NCBI GenBank assembly: GCA_009778355.1
Contig: WRJY01000329.1
Location: 1 to 20,244, forward strand
Length of the DNA stretch: 20,244 nt
Origin: Desulfovibrionaceae bacterium
GTDB lineage: Bacteria; Pseudomonadota; Gammaproteobacteria; Burkholderiales; Burkholderiaceae_C
Direction: 5' to 3'
In this document: positions 7,468 to 14,853 of the stretch, in pieces
How positions within the stretch are numbered: the stretch's first letter is position 1
How the letters are laid out: each line of letters starts with the position of its first letter
Made by a program: the position numbers and the translations under genes
Notes under the pieces: model-generated
Databases searched by the model: none
What the model saw: the letters and a program-made list of their open reading frames with translations, nothing else
Told to the model about the DNA's origin: nothing

Positions 7468-8607
7468 TCAGCCTGTTGTTGCCTCGCGCATCAATTCCCG
7501 CCCGATCAACGTGCGCCGGATTTCAGACGTGCCGGCCCCGATTTCGTAGAGCTTGGCGTCCCGCAGCAAGCGCCCGGCGTCGTAGTCGTTGATGTAGCCG
7601 TTGCCGCCCAGGCATTGAATGGCGTCCAGCGCGCTTTGGGTTGCCGCTTCGGCAGCGAACAGTATCGCGCTGGCAGCTTCCTTGCGCAGCGCAACGCCGG
7701 CATCGGCCTGGCGGGCCAGCTCGCGCAGGTAGGCGCGGCTGGCGCCCAGGCGGGTGAACATGTCTGCCAGCTTGGCTTGCACCAGTTGGAACTCGCCAAT
7801 GGGCTGCCCGAATTGCCGCCGCTGTGCGCAATAGGGCAGCGCCAAATCCAGCGCAGCCTGCATGATGCCCACTGGCGCGGCGCAGGCGACCAAGCGCTCG
7901 TAGTCGAGCCCACGCATCAGCACCTTCACGCCGCCGTGCAGTTGCCCCAGCAGATTGCTGGCCGGCACGAAGCAATTCTCGAACACCAGTTCGCACGTGC
8001 CGGAGCCGCGCATGCCAAGTTTGTCGAGCAACTGGCGGGTGCTCATGCCTTCGAATGCGCGCTCGACGATGAAGGCCGAGATGCCGCTCTTGCCCGCTTC
8101 GGGTGCGGTTTTGGCATAGACCACGTAAGTGTCGGCGTGCCAGCCGTTGGTGGTCCACATCTTGGCGCCGTTGAGCACGAAACCGCCATCGACCGGATCG
8201 GCGCGCAGCTTCATCGAAACCACATCCGACCCCGATCCAGCCTCACTCATCGCCAAGGCGCCCACGCGCGTACCAGCGGTCAACGGCGGCAAGTAATGCG
8301 CTTTCTGTTGCTCGGTACCGTGCAGCGCAATCTGGTTGACGCACAGATTCGAGTGCGCGATGTAGGAAATGCCGATAGAGCCCGAAGCGCGCGAGATTTC
8401 CTCGGCGATCATGGTGTGCGCCAGATAGCCCAGTTCCGAGCCGCCGAACCGCTCCTCCACGGTTGGGCCGAGCAAGCCCATCGCGCCGAACCGGGGCCAG
8501 AGCTCGCGCGCGAACGTGTCGGAGCGATCGACCTGCCTGGCCAATGGCGCCACTTCCGCATCGACGAAGCGGCGCACGCTCGATTGAAGCTCCTGCAATT
8601 GATCCAT
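7468..8607 (-). CDS. Acyl-CoA dehydrogenase, isovaleryl-CoA dehydrogenase-like
   Basis: This FAD enzyme should introduce an alpha,beta double bond into an acyl-CoA and pass electrons to ETF. The 379-residue protein shows the normal domain order: N-terminal helical part, flavin and substrate loop LAMSEAGSGSDVVSMKL (118-134), MWTTNG (150-155), and C-terminal QCLGGNGYINDYDAGRLLRDAK (331-352) with the flavin motif EIGAGTSEIRR (355-365). The segment GLDYERLV (233-240) matches the position of the catalytic glutamate peculiar to isovaleryl-CoA dehydrogenase (GLDLERLV in human IVD), so Glu237 is the likely base. That favours a 3-methyl-branched substrate. A gggga lies about eight bases before the ATG. 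It is transcribed divergently from the ligase-carboxylase-lyase operon, with an operator-like palindrome between. Confidence 0.9.
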   Translation of the reverse strand: MDQLQELQSSVRRFVDAEVAPLARQVDRSDTFARELWPRFGAMGLLGPTVEERFGGSELGYLAHTMIAEEISRASGSIGISYIAHSNLCVNQIALHGTEQQKAHYLPPLTAGTRVGALAMSEAGSGSDVVSMKLRADPVDGGFVLNGAKMWTTNGWHADTYVVYAKTAPEAGKSGISAFIVERAFEGMSTRQLLDKLGMRGSGTCELVFENCFVPASNLLGQLHGGVKVLMRGLDYERLVACAAPVGIMQAALDLALPYCAQRRQFGQPIGEFQLVQAKLADMFTRLGASRAYLRELARQADAGVALRKEAASAILFAAEAATQSALDAIQCLGGNGYINDYDAGRLLRDAKLYEIGAGTSEIRRTLIGRELMREATTG

Positions 8608-8767
8608 CTTTCAATTCCCCATCTTCATCGCGCGCGAGGCGCGGTTTACGGTCAAAGAGGCGATGCTTTCAGCGGCATCGGCGCTTGCGCCGCCAGTTCC
8701 GCTCACGCTCACTGTCATGGCGCCGTCTCTTTCTTGCATTCGCCAACAGGCAGTGCATCTTACTATA

Positions 8768-8791
8768 AAACGGACGGTCGACCGCTTGTTT
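8768..8791. promoter_or_regulatory. 24-bp palindromic operator candidate for the TetR regulator
   Basis: The 10-bp perfect palindrome cggtcgaccg (8775-8784) is flanked symmetrically by aaac (8768-8771) and gttt (8788-8791), each three unmatched bases away, so both pairs share one centre. This size and symmetry fit a TetR-family operator. It lies between two divergent catabolic genes and overlaps the -35 box of the plus-strand promoter. On the minus strand a TATAGT hexamer (plus 8762-8767) right next to it could be the -10 of the dehydrogenase promoter, though I see no matching -35. The palindrome is seen directly; binding by the TetR at 14854-15474 is inferred. Confidence 0.65.
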
Positions 8792-8814
8792 ATTGCATGA
8801 GCAGTGGCTATAAT
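8786..8814 (+). promoter_or_regulatory. Sigma70-type promoter of the carboxylase operon
   Basis: TTGTTT (8786-8791) and a perfect TATAAT (8809-8814) are 17 bases apart, the optimal spacing, predicting a transcript start near 8821. The -35 box is covered by the right arm of the 24-bp palindrome, so a bound repressor would block RNA polymerase. The leader would be about 55 bases long and contains the hairpin at 8835-8855. Confidence 0.75.
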
Positions 8815-8834
8815 CGGACAAATGTCAGTAAAAA

Positions 8835-8855
8835 GGGCGGCGCCACGCGCCGCCC
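8835..8855 (+). other. Strong hairpin in the 5' leader of the carboxylase operon
   Basis: Bases 8835-8843 (gggcggcgc) pair perfectly with 8847-8855 (gcgccgccc) around a three-base loop. The hairpin lies between the predicted transcript start (about 8821) and the Shine-Dalgarno AGGAG (8867-8871). No T-run follows, so termination is unlikely; stabilising the mRNA 5' end or tuning translation is plausible. Confidence 0.5.
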
Positions 8856-8876
8856 CTACCCGAAGCAGGAGTCATG

Positions 8877-10283
8877 ATGAGCACTACCTCCGACCTGGAA
8901 ACAACCGCGCATCCACCCACCTTCAACCTTGTCGAACGCCTGCCCTGGGCCGAGGTGATGGCCTTGCAGAACCAACGCCTGGCCGGGCAGATGGCCTATC
9001 TGGAAAAGAACTCCCCGTTTTATCGACGCAAGCTTGCCGAGGTTGGCCTGCGCTTTGACGCCATCCGCGGCCAGGAAGACCTGGCGCGCGTGCCTTTTAC
9101 CGCCAAGCAGGAACTGCGCGACAGCCTCAAGGCTGCGGCCCCGCTCGGCCTGCATCGCGCCGCGCCGATGCGGGACATCGTGCAGATACAGGCCTCGTCA
9201 GGAACCACCGGCAGCCCCTCCTACGTGGGCCTGACGGCGCAGGACCGCGAAAGCTGGACCGAAATCACCGCGCGGGCGTTGTACGCGAGCGGCATCCGGT
9301 CTGGTGACATCGTGCTTCACGCTTTTTCCATGAGCAAAGGCTTTGTTGGCGGAATCCCAATCTATCAAGGCGTGAGCCACATTGGCGCGATTGATTTGCC
9401 AATTGGTGCAGACGGCGGAATCGACCGATTGCTGATTGCCGCGCGCGATACCCGCCCCCGCTGCATCGTGGGAACGCCCAATTTCCTGCTCTATCTCGGT
9501 CACACGGCCCCCAGCGTCATCGGCATGCAGGCCCATGCGCTGGGCGTCGAGCACCTGATCGTCGGTGGCGAACCGGGCGGCGGCATTCCGGCCATCCGCG
9601 ATGAGCTGGAGTGCGTCTGGGGCGCGCGCTGCTGCGAAGTCATGGGCGGCACCGACCTGGGCTGTACCTACTGGGCGGAAGACGAGGAGCAGCGTGGCAT
9701 GTACTTCGTCGGGCCCGACTACATCCTGGCAGAACTCATCGACCCCGGATCGGGCCGGGTGCTGTCCTGGCAGGAAGGCGCGACTGGCGAACTGGTCTAT
9801 ACGTCGCTGGCGCGTCAGGCCTCGCCGGTGCTGCGTTTCCGCTCAGGCGACCATGTCAGGGTCACGGCCATCGGCAGCGCCAAAGGCCGCACCGCCCCCG
9901 CCATTCGCTGCTTCGGCCGTACTGACGACATGTTGATCGTGCGCGGGGTCAACCTCTTTCCCTCGGCGGTGCAGGACCTGATTTCATCCATGAAGCCCGC
10001 CATCGGCGGCGTGGTGCGCGTGCTGGCCGATTTTGAAGGTCACAGTACCCAGGGCAACCTCAAATTGCTGGTCGAGCGCGCGCCCGGCCAAAGCTCCGAT
10101 ACAGACGCTGCCGTTGCGCAGATGGTGGAAACGCGTGTGCGCAATGCACTGGCCGTCAAGGCCGAGGTCACGCTGGTCGAGCACGGCTTTTTCGACGCCC
10201 CAGGCGCGCAGAAAGTCGCCCTTACGCTGCGCCAGGCGCCCGACCTGATGATGCGCGGCAAGTCCAAACCCAACCAGGCGTAA
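8877..10283 (+). CDS. PaaK-family (phenylacetate-CoA ligase-like) acyl/aryl-CoA ligase
   Basis: The 468-residue protein belongs to the adenylate-forming ligases related to phenylacetate-CoA ligase. Supporting motifs are LEKNSPFYRRKLAEVG near the N-terminus, the P-loop variant SSGTTGSPSYVGLT (about 107-120), YQGVSHIGAIDLPIG, GGEPGGG, the MGGTDLGCTYWAEDE segment, LRFRSGDHVRV, and a C-terminal RTDDMLIVRGVNLFPSAVQD. It is somewhat longer than typical PaaK (about 435). Two ATGs are in tandem; the second is five bases from AGGAG and is preferred over the first (8874), which is only two bases away. It is first in an operon with carboxylase and lyase genes, so its substrate is likely the acid entering that pathway rather than phenylacetate. 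No other paa genes are nearby. Confidence 0.85.
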   Translation: MSTTSDLETTAHPPTFNLVERLPWAEVMALQNQRLAGQMAYLEKNSPFYRRKLAEVGLRFDAIRGQEDLARVPFTAKQELRDSLKAAAPLGLHRAAPMRDIVQIQASSGTTGSPSYVGLTAQDRESWTEITARALYASGIRSGDIVLHAFSMSKGFVGGIPIYQGVSHIGAIDLPIGADGGIDRLLIAARDTRPRCIVGTPNFLLYLGHTAPSVIGMQAHALGVEHLIVGGEPGGGIPAIRDELECVWGARCCEVMGGTDLGCTYWAEDEEQRGMYFVGPDYILAELIDPGSGRVLSWQEGATGELVYTSLARQASPVLRFRSGDHVRVTAIGSAKGRTAPAIRCFGRTDDMLIVRGVNLFPSAVQDLISSMKPAIGGVVRVLADFEGHSTQGNLKLLVERAPGQSSDTDAAVAQMVETRVRNALAVKAEVTLVEHGFFDAPGAQKVALTLRQAPDLMMRGKSKPNQA

Positions 10284-10288
10284 CCCTC

Positions 10289-11872
10289 ATGGATGTCCTC
10301 AACGAATCCGCCGCCAACGAAGCGGCCTATCGTCAGTTGCTGGCCGATCTCTACCAGGCCCGCGGGCAAGCCCGGCTCGGCGGGTCTGAAGCCGCGCGCG
10401 CGAAACACATGGCACGCGGCAAGATGCTGGTGCGCGAGCGCATCGAGGCGCTGCTCGATCCCGGCTCGCCTTTCCTGGAACTGGCCGAACTTGCTGGCGA
10501 GGGTCTGTATCCCGGCGTGGGGCCTGGCGCCGGGCTGGTCACTGGCGTGGGCCTGATTGCGGGACGCGCCTGCATGGTCATCGCCAACGATCCCACGGTC
10601 AAGGGCGGTACCTATTTCGGCATGACCTGCCGCAAGCACGTGCGGGCGCAGCGTTTTGCATGGCAGCACCGCCTGCCTTGCGTCACGCTGGTAGACAGCG
10701 GCGGCGCTTTCCTGCCTGACCAGGCCAACATCTTCCCGGATGAAGGCTTGTTCGGCAGCATCTTCCACAACCAGGTCGGCATGTCCGCCGATGGCATTGC
10801 CCAGATCGCGGTGGTCATGGGCGCCTGCACTGCCGGCGGCGCCTACATTCCGGCGCTGTGCGACGAGGTCGTCATTGTGCGTGGTCAGGGCTTCATGTAC
10901 CTGGGCGGCCCGCAATTGGTGCAGGCGGCCACGGGCGAACAGACCGACGCCGAAAGCCTGGGCGGCGCGCAGATGCACAGCCGTATCAGTGGCGTAACGG
11001 ACCACCTGGCCGAAAACGACGCGCACGCCATCGCCATCACGCGCAAGCTGGTACGGGAGTTGCCCCCCATGCCGCCGCCGCGTATCTTGCGCGGCGTTTC
11101 GCGCCCGCCCGCGCGCCCACCCACCGACGTGTACGCGTTGATCAACGCGGATCCGAAAAAACCCACCGATACATCCGCCATCCTTGAATGTTTGCTTGAT
11201 GCCGGGGAAATAAGTGAATTCAAGGCCGAGTTCGGCGATACGTTGATTGCTGGCTTCGCACGCATACACGGCTATCAGGTCGGCATCCTGGCCAACAAAG
11301 GGGTGCTGTTCACCGAAAGCGCGCTCAAGGCCACCCACTTTATCGACCTGTGCTGCAAGCGCGATGTTCCGTTGCTGTTTCTGGCTGACGTAGCAGGCTT
11401 CATGGTGGGACGCGAAGCCGAACAGCAGGGCATTGCCAAGGCCGGCGCCAAATTCATCACCGCCATGAGCGCGGCTCGAGTACCCAAGTTCACGCTTATC
11501 ACCGGAGGTTCTTACGGCGCGGGTTATCTAGCCATGTGCGGGCGCGCCTACCAGCCCAATGCGATGTTCATGTGGCCCAACGGGCGCGCCGCCATCATGG
11601 GGCCGGAACAGGCCGCCACCACGCTGGCCCTGGTGAAAAAACAGAACAAACTGGCAGCCATGGAAAGCTGGAGCGCGCAGGAGGAGGAAGCCTTCAAGGC
11701 GCCGATTCGCCAGCAGTACGAAAGCTTTGCCAGCGCGCGCAACTTCGCGCGCCACCTGTGGGTGGACGGCATTCTCGACCCCGCCGAGACCAGGGAAACC
11801 CTGGCCCTGCTGCTGGATCTGGCGGCCCGCCTGCCGCGCCAGGACACGCGCTTTGGCGTCTTCAGGATGTAG
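10289..11872 (+). CDS. Acyl-CoA carboxylase beta (carboxyltransferase) subunit, methylcrotonyl-CoA carboxylase-like
   Basis: This subunit transfers the carboxyl group from carboxybiotin to an acyl-CoA. The 527-residue length matches MCC and geranyl-CoA carboxylase beta subunits (about 535). N-terminal crotonase-like half: ARGKMLVRERIEALLDPGSPF (42-62), KGGTYFGMT (105-113), DSGGAFLPDQANIFPD (136-151), and the CoA/oxyanion loop GACTAGGAYIPAL (178-190). C-terminal half: FLADVAGFMVGREAE (364-378) and GGSYGAGYLAMCGRAY (406-421). Overall arrangement fits MCC, but the segments around 150-165 and 200-230 differ from the usual LiuB sequence. It starts five bases after the ligase stop, and the biotin subunit follows by 15 bases, so the two probably form one enzyme. 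Actual substrate is uncertain (3-methylcrotonyl-, geranyl- or another 3-methylenoyl-CoA). Confidence 0.88.
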   Translation: MDVLNESAANEAAYRQLLADLYQARGQARLGGSEAARAKHMARGKMLVRERIEALLDPGSPFLELAELAGEGLYPGVGPGAGLVTGVGLIAGRACMVIANDPTVKGGTYFGMTCRKHVRAQRFAWQHRLPCVTLVDSGGAFLPDQANIFPDEGLFGSIFHNQVGMSADGIAQIAVVMGACTAGGAYIPALCDEVVIVRGQGFMYLGGPQLVQAATGEQTDAESLGGAQMHSRISGVTDHLAENDAHAIAITRKLVRELPPMPPPRILRGVSRPPARPPTDVYALINADPKKPTDTSAILECLLDAGEISEFKAEFGDTLIAGFARIHGYQVGILANKGVLFTESALKATHFIDLCCKRDVPLLFLADVAGFMVGREAEQQGIAKAGAKFITAMSAARVPKFTLITGGSYGAGYLAMCGRAYQPNAMFMWPNGRAAIMGPEQAATTLALVKKQNKLAAMESWSAQEEEAFKAPIRQQYESFASARNFARHLWVDGILDPAETRETLALLLDLAARLPRQDTRFGVFRM

Positions 11873-11887
11873 GAGGCATCGACAGTC

Positions 11888-13894
11888 ATGTTCAAGAAAT
11901 TATTGATTGCCAACCGCGGCGAAATCGCCTGCCGCATCGCGCGCACCGCGCGCCGGATGCACCTGGACGTGGCCACGGTGCATTCCAGCGCCGATGCCGG
12001 TGCGCTGCACGTGCGTGAAGTCGGTGAATCGGTGTTGATCGGCGCAGGCCCCGCGCGCGCCAGCTACCTCGACATCGAGGCCGTGATCGCCGCTGCCTTG
12101 AAAGTCGGCGCGCAAGCGATTCATCCGGGGTTCGGGTTCCTGTCGGAAAACCCGGCTTTCGCACGGCGCTGCGCCGAGGCCGGGCTGCTGTTCATCGGCC
12201 CCACGCCCGACACACTGGCCTTGTTCGGCGACAAAGCGCAGGCCAAGGCCCTGGCCGAACGGCTCGGCATCCCGACCGCCGGCGGTCTGCGCAACCCCAC
12301 CGACGATCCGCGCACGCTGCTGGCTGCGCTGGAGGATTTGCCGTTGCCCTACATTCTCAAGGCCGTGGCTGGCGGCGGCGGCAAGGGCATGCGCGTGGTG
12401 CGTAGCAAGGCGCAATTGCAGGACGCCATTGAAGCGGCCATCCGCGAAGGCCGCTCCTCCTTCGGCGACGGGCGATTGATCGCCGAGCGCTACCTCGACG
12501 CGCCGCGCCACATTGAAGTGCAAATCCTCGGCGATGGTCAGGGCAACGTCACGCACCTGTTCGACCGCGAATGCACGCTCCAGCGCCGGCACCAAAAAGT
12601 CATCGAGGAAGCGCCCGTCACCAGCCTGCCCGACGAACCGCGGCGCCAGTTGTGGCAACACGCCATCGCGCTGGGCCAGGCCACCCGGTACCTGGGTCTG
12701 GGCACGGTGGAATTCGCTGTCACCGGCAGCGAATTCGTTTTCTTGGAAGTCAACCCGCGCCTGCAAGTGGAACACCCGGTAACCGAGGCAGTGACCGGAC
12801 TGGACCTGGTCGAGCACCAGATCAGGACGGTGGCGCAGCGCCGCCTGTCGGTCAACGCGCCAGACCAGGCACGGGGCGTCGCCATGCAGGCGCGCCTGTA
12901 TGCCGAAGACGCGCGCGCGCATTTCACGCCATCGACCGGGTTGCTGCAAGCGTTCGCGACCCCGCCGGCGCCATCGCGCGTGGATGCAGGTGTGGACAGC
13001 GGCACGCAGATCACGCCCTATTACGACCCGATGATCGCCAAGTTCATCGCCCACGGCGCTGACCGGCATGAAGCCATTGACCGGTTGCAGACTGCCCTGC
13101 GCCAAGCCACCGCGCTGGGCGTCACGCACAACCAGGACTTCCTGATCGACTTGCTTGAACAACCGGCGGTACGCGAAAACCGGGTCAGCACCGAATTCAT
13201 CGACCAATGGCTGGCCGCCATCGAATACCCGCAGCCTGAGGCGCGCGTGCTCGCCGCCATTGCGGCTTCGTGTCTGGCAGGGATGCGCGACACCCAGGGG
13301 CACCCCACCTCGGTGTGGAGCGCGTGGTCCGGCTTTACGGCCTGGCGCACGCAAAGCGCGGCGGCGGCTGATGAAATGCCCCGCGCCGTTCCCGCCGGCC
13401 CCATCTGGCTGCTGCGCGCCGACGCCCAAATGGCGTGGAAAGTCGCCTTCACGTCAGGCCCGGACAGCAGCTTGCGGGTGTGGGTAGACGGCGCGCCGCA
13501 CACCGTACAACTGTCGCAAGACCAGATGGCAGCCGGTTTCGTGAGCGTGGATGGCGTCACTTTTGCCTGCCAGTGCGTGAGCGCGGCCTCCGACATCCAT
13601 GCGCGCGTGGCAGGCCGCAACTACCATCTGGAACTCATTTCCGTGACGCAAGGCGCTGGCAGTGCGTCGGCGGCGGTTCACGGCGTGGTGCGCGCGCCGA
13701 TGATGGGGCAGATCATCGCCCTCCACGTACAGCCCGGCCAGACCGTGCAGGCTGGCGACAAGCTGGCCATTCTTGAATCGATGAAGATGGAAATCACCCT
13801 GTCCGCGCCGGTATCCGGTATCGTCAAATCAGTGGCCTGCCAGATTCAATCGAAAGTCGAGCGCAATCAAACGCTGTTCGACATTGAGGCATGA
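11888..13894 (+). CDS. Acyl-CoA carboxylase alpha subunit (biotin carboxylase plus biotin carrier)
   Basis: This subunit carboxylates its own biotin with ATP and bicarbonate. The 668-residue protein has, in order, a biotin carboxylase domain (about 1-445), a less conserved linking region (about 446-590) and a C-terminal biotinyl domain (about 595-668). Seen motifs are LIANRGEIACRI (6-17), HPGFGFLSEN (79-88), the ATP-grasp glycine loop GGGGKGM (162-168), LQRRHQKVIEEAP (231-243), FLEVNPRLQVEHPVTE, and the biotin attachment ESMKMEI with Lys633. The length is normal for MCC alpha. An aggagg (11871-11876) lies 11 bases before the ATG, within the stop region of the beta gene. The paired beta subunit directly upstream, and the lyase one base downstream, place it in a carboxylate-then-cleave pathway. 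Confidence 0.93.
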   Translation: MFKKLLIANRGEIACRIARTARRMHLDVATVHSSADAGALHVREVGESVLIGAGPARASYLDIEAVIAAALKVGAQAIHPGFGFLSENPAFARRCAEAGLLFIGPTPDTLALFGDKAQAKALAERLGIPTAGGLRNPTDDPRTLLAALEDLPLPYILKAVAGGGGKGMRVVRSKAQLQDAIEAAIREGRSSFGDGRLIAERYLDAPRHIEVQILGDGQGNVTHLFDRECTLQRRHQKVIEEAPVTSLPDEPRRQLWQHAIALGQATRYLGLGTVEFAVTGSEFVFLEVNPRLQVEHPVTEAVTGLDLVEHQIRTVAQRRLSVNAPDQARGVAMQARLYAEDARAHFTPSTGLLQAFATPPAPSRVDAGVDSGTQITPYYDPMIAKFIAHGADRHEAIDRLQTALRQATALGVTHNQDFLIDLLEQPAVRENRVSTEFIDQWLAAIEYPQPEARVLAAIAASCLAGMRDTQGHPTSVWSAWSGFTAWRTQSAAAADEMPRAVPAGPIWLLRADAQMAWKVAFTSGPDSSLRVWVDGAPHTVQLSQDQMAAGFVSVDGVTFACQCVSAASDIHARVAGRNYHLELISVTQGAGSASAAVHGVVRAPMMGQIIALHVQPGQTVQAGDKLAILESMKMEITLSAPVSGIVKSVACQIQSKVERNQTLFDIEA

Positions 13895-13895
13895 G

Positions 13896-14837
13896 ATGAG
13901 CGATTTGCCACGACACATCGAAATCCACGAGGAAGGCCCGCGCGAGGGCTTTCAATTCGAGCGCGGCATCTATCCGCTCGACCAGCGCGTGCGCCTGGTC
14001 GACATGCTGGCGGAAACAGGCTTGCGGCAAATTCAGGTCGCTTCCTTCGTCTCACGCACCCGCGTGCCGCAAATGGCCGATGCCGAACAATGGTTTGCCC
14101 GCCTGCGACCGCGCAGCGGCGTGCGCTACACCGGCCTGTGGCTCAGCGAAGCCGGTTTCACGCGCGCCCAGGCCACGCCTGGCATCAGCTTGCTGGGCAC
14201 GCTCTACTTTTACGCATCGGATGCCTTCAGCCGCCAGAACAACGGCATCGGCGCGGCCGAGATGGCCGAGCAGCAACGGCAATGGATAGCCCGCTACCGG
14301 CAAGCCGGCCTGGCCATCGAGGCGGCCTACCTGATGACGGCCTTCGGGTGCAATCTGCAAGGCCGCATCGAGTCCGCCGACGCCTTGCGCCAGGCTGAGG
14401 ACATCATCGAGCTATGCCGCCAAGAAGGCCTTGTGCTGCCGGCCCTGTACCTGGCCGACACGGTGGGCTGGGCGGTGCCCGCCAGCGTGGAACGGCTAGT
14501 GGGCGCGCTGCGCGAGCGGCACCCGCAGTTGCGCATTGGCCTGCATTTGCACGACACGCGCGGCAGTGGTCTGGCCAACGTATATGCCGCGCTGCGGCTC
14601 GGCGTGGACCTGTACGACGCATCGGTAGCCGGGCTGGGTGGCTGTCCCTTCGCGGGTCATGCCAGCGGCAGCGCCGGCAACATATGCACCGAGGACCTGG
14701 TCTTCATGGCGCACGAAATGGGCATCGAAACCGGCGTCGACCTGCCCGCGCTGCTCGAAGCGGCGCGCGAAGCGGAACGCATCATCGGCCACCCGTTGGC
14801 AGGGCGGGTGATGCACGCGGGCCTGCTGAGATCGTAA
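13896..14837 (+). CDS. HMG-CoA lyase homologue with altered metal-site residues
   Basis: This is a DRE-TIM barrel protein of 313 residues, the usual length, related to hydroxymethylglutaryl-CoA lyase, which splits HMG-CoA into acetoacetate and acetyl-CoA. Conserved features are Arg16 in GPREG, FVSRTRVPQM (51-60), ADTVG with Asp188, HLHDT with His217 and His219, GLGGCPFA with the catalytic Cys250, and GNICTED with Asn262. Two acidic residues differ from the human enzyme: GPRDG becomes GPREG (Glu17 for Asp42) and IETTSF becomes IQVASF (Gln47 for Glu72). The ATG follows gagg by six bases and lies one base after the carboxylase stop; an upstream TTG is possible but less likely. It ends the operon and converges on the TetR gene. 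The real substrate may differ from HMG-CoA. Confidence 0.85.
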   Translation: MSDLPRHIEIHEEGPREGFQFERGIYPLDQRVRLVDMLAETGLRQIQVASFVSRTRVPQMADAEQWFARLRPRSGVRYTGLWLSEAGFTRAQATPGISLLGTLYFYASDAFSRQNNGIGAAEMAEQQRQWIARYRQAGLAIEAAYLMTAFGCNLQGRIESADALRQAEDIIELCRQEGLVLPALYLADTVGWAVPASVERLVGALRERHPQLRIGLHLHDTRGSGLANVYAALRLGVDLYDASVAGLGGCPFAGHASGSAGNICTEDLVFMAHEMGIETGVDLPALLEAAREAERIIGHPLAGRVMHAGLLRS

Positions 14838-14848
14838 ACAGGCTCTTG
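14834..14848. repeat. 15-base inverted copy of part of the 4809-4823 repeat
   Basis: The sequence gtaaacaggctcttg is the exact reverse complement of 4809-4823 and includes the stop codon of the lyase gene. It sits in the 16-base convergent gap between the lyase and the TetR gene. A similar but shorter string (gaacaggccct, about 129-139) occurs downstream of rpiA. Flanking agatc/gatct could form a weak stem around it, but no T-run supports a terminator. It may be the remnant or target edge of a dispersed repeat. Confidence 0.4.
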
Positions 14849-14853
14849 AAGAT

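Noticed and set aside
7138..8877. A 579-codon plus-strand open frame opposite the ligase start and the dehydrogenase
   Set aside because: It is antisense to the conserved acyl-CoA dehydrogenase and runs through the intergenic operator and promoter region; no recognisable protein.
8877..10283. Assigning the ligase as true phenylacetate-CoA ligase (paaK)
   Set aside because: No phenylacetate catabolic genes are nearby and the operon context is carboxylase plus lyase; only family membership is supported.
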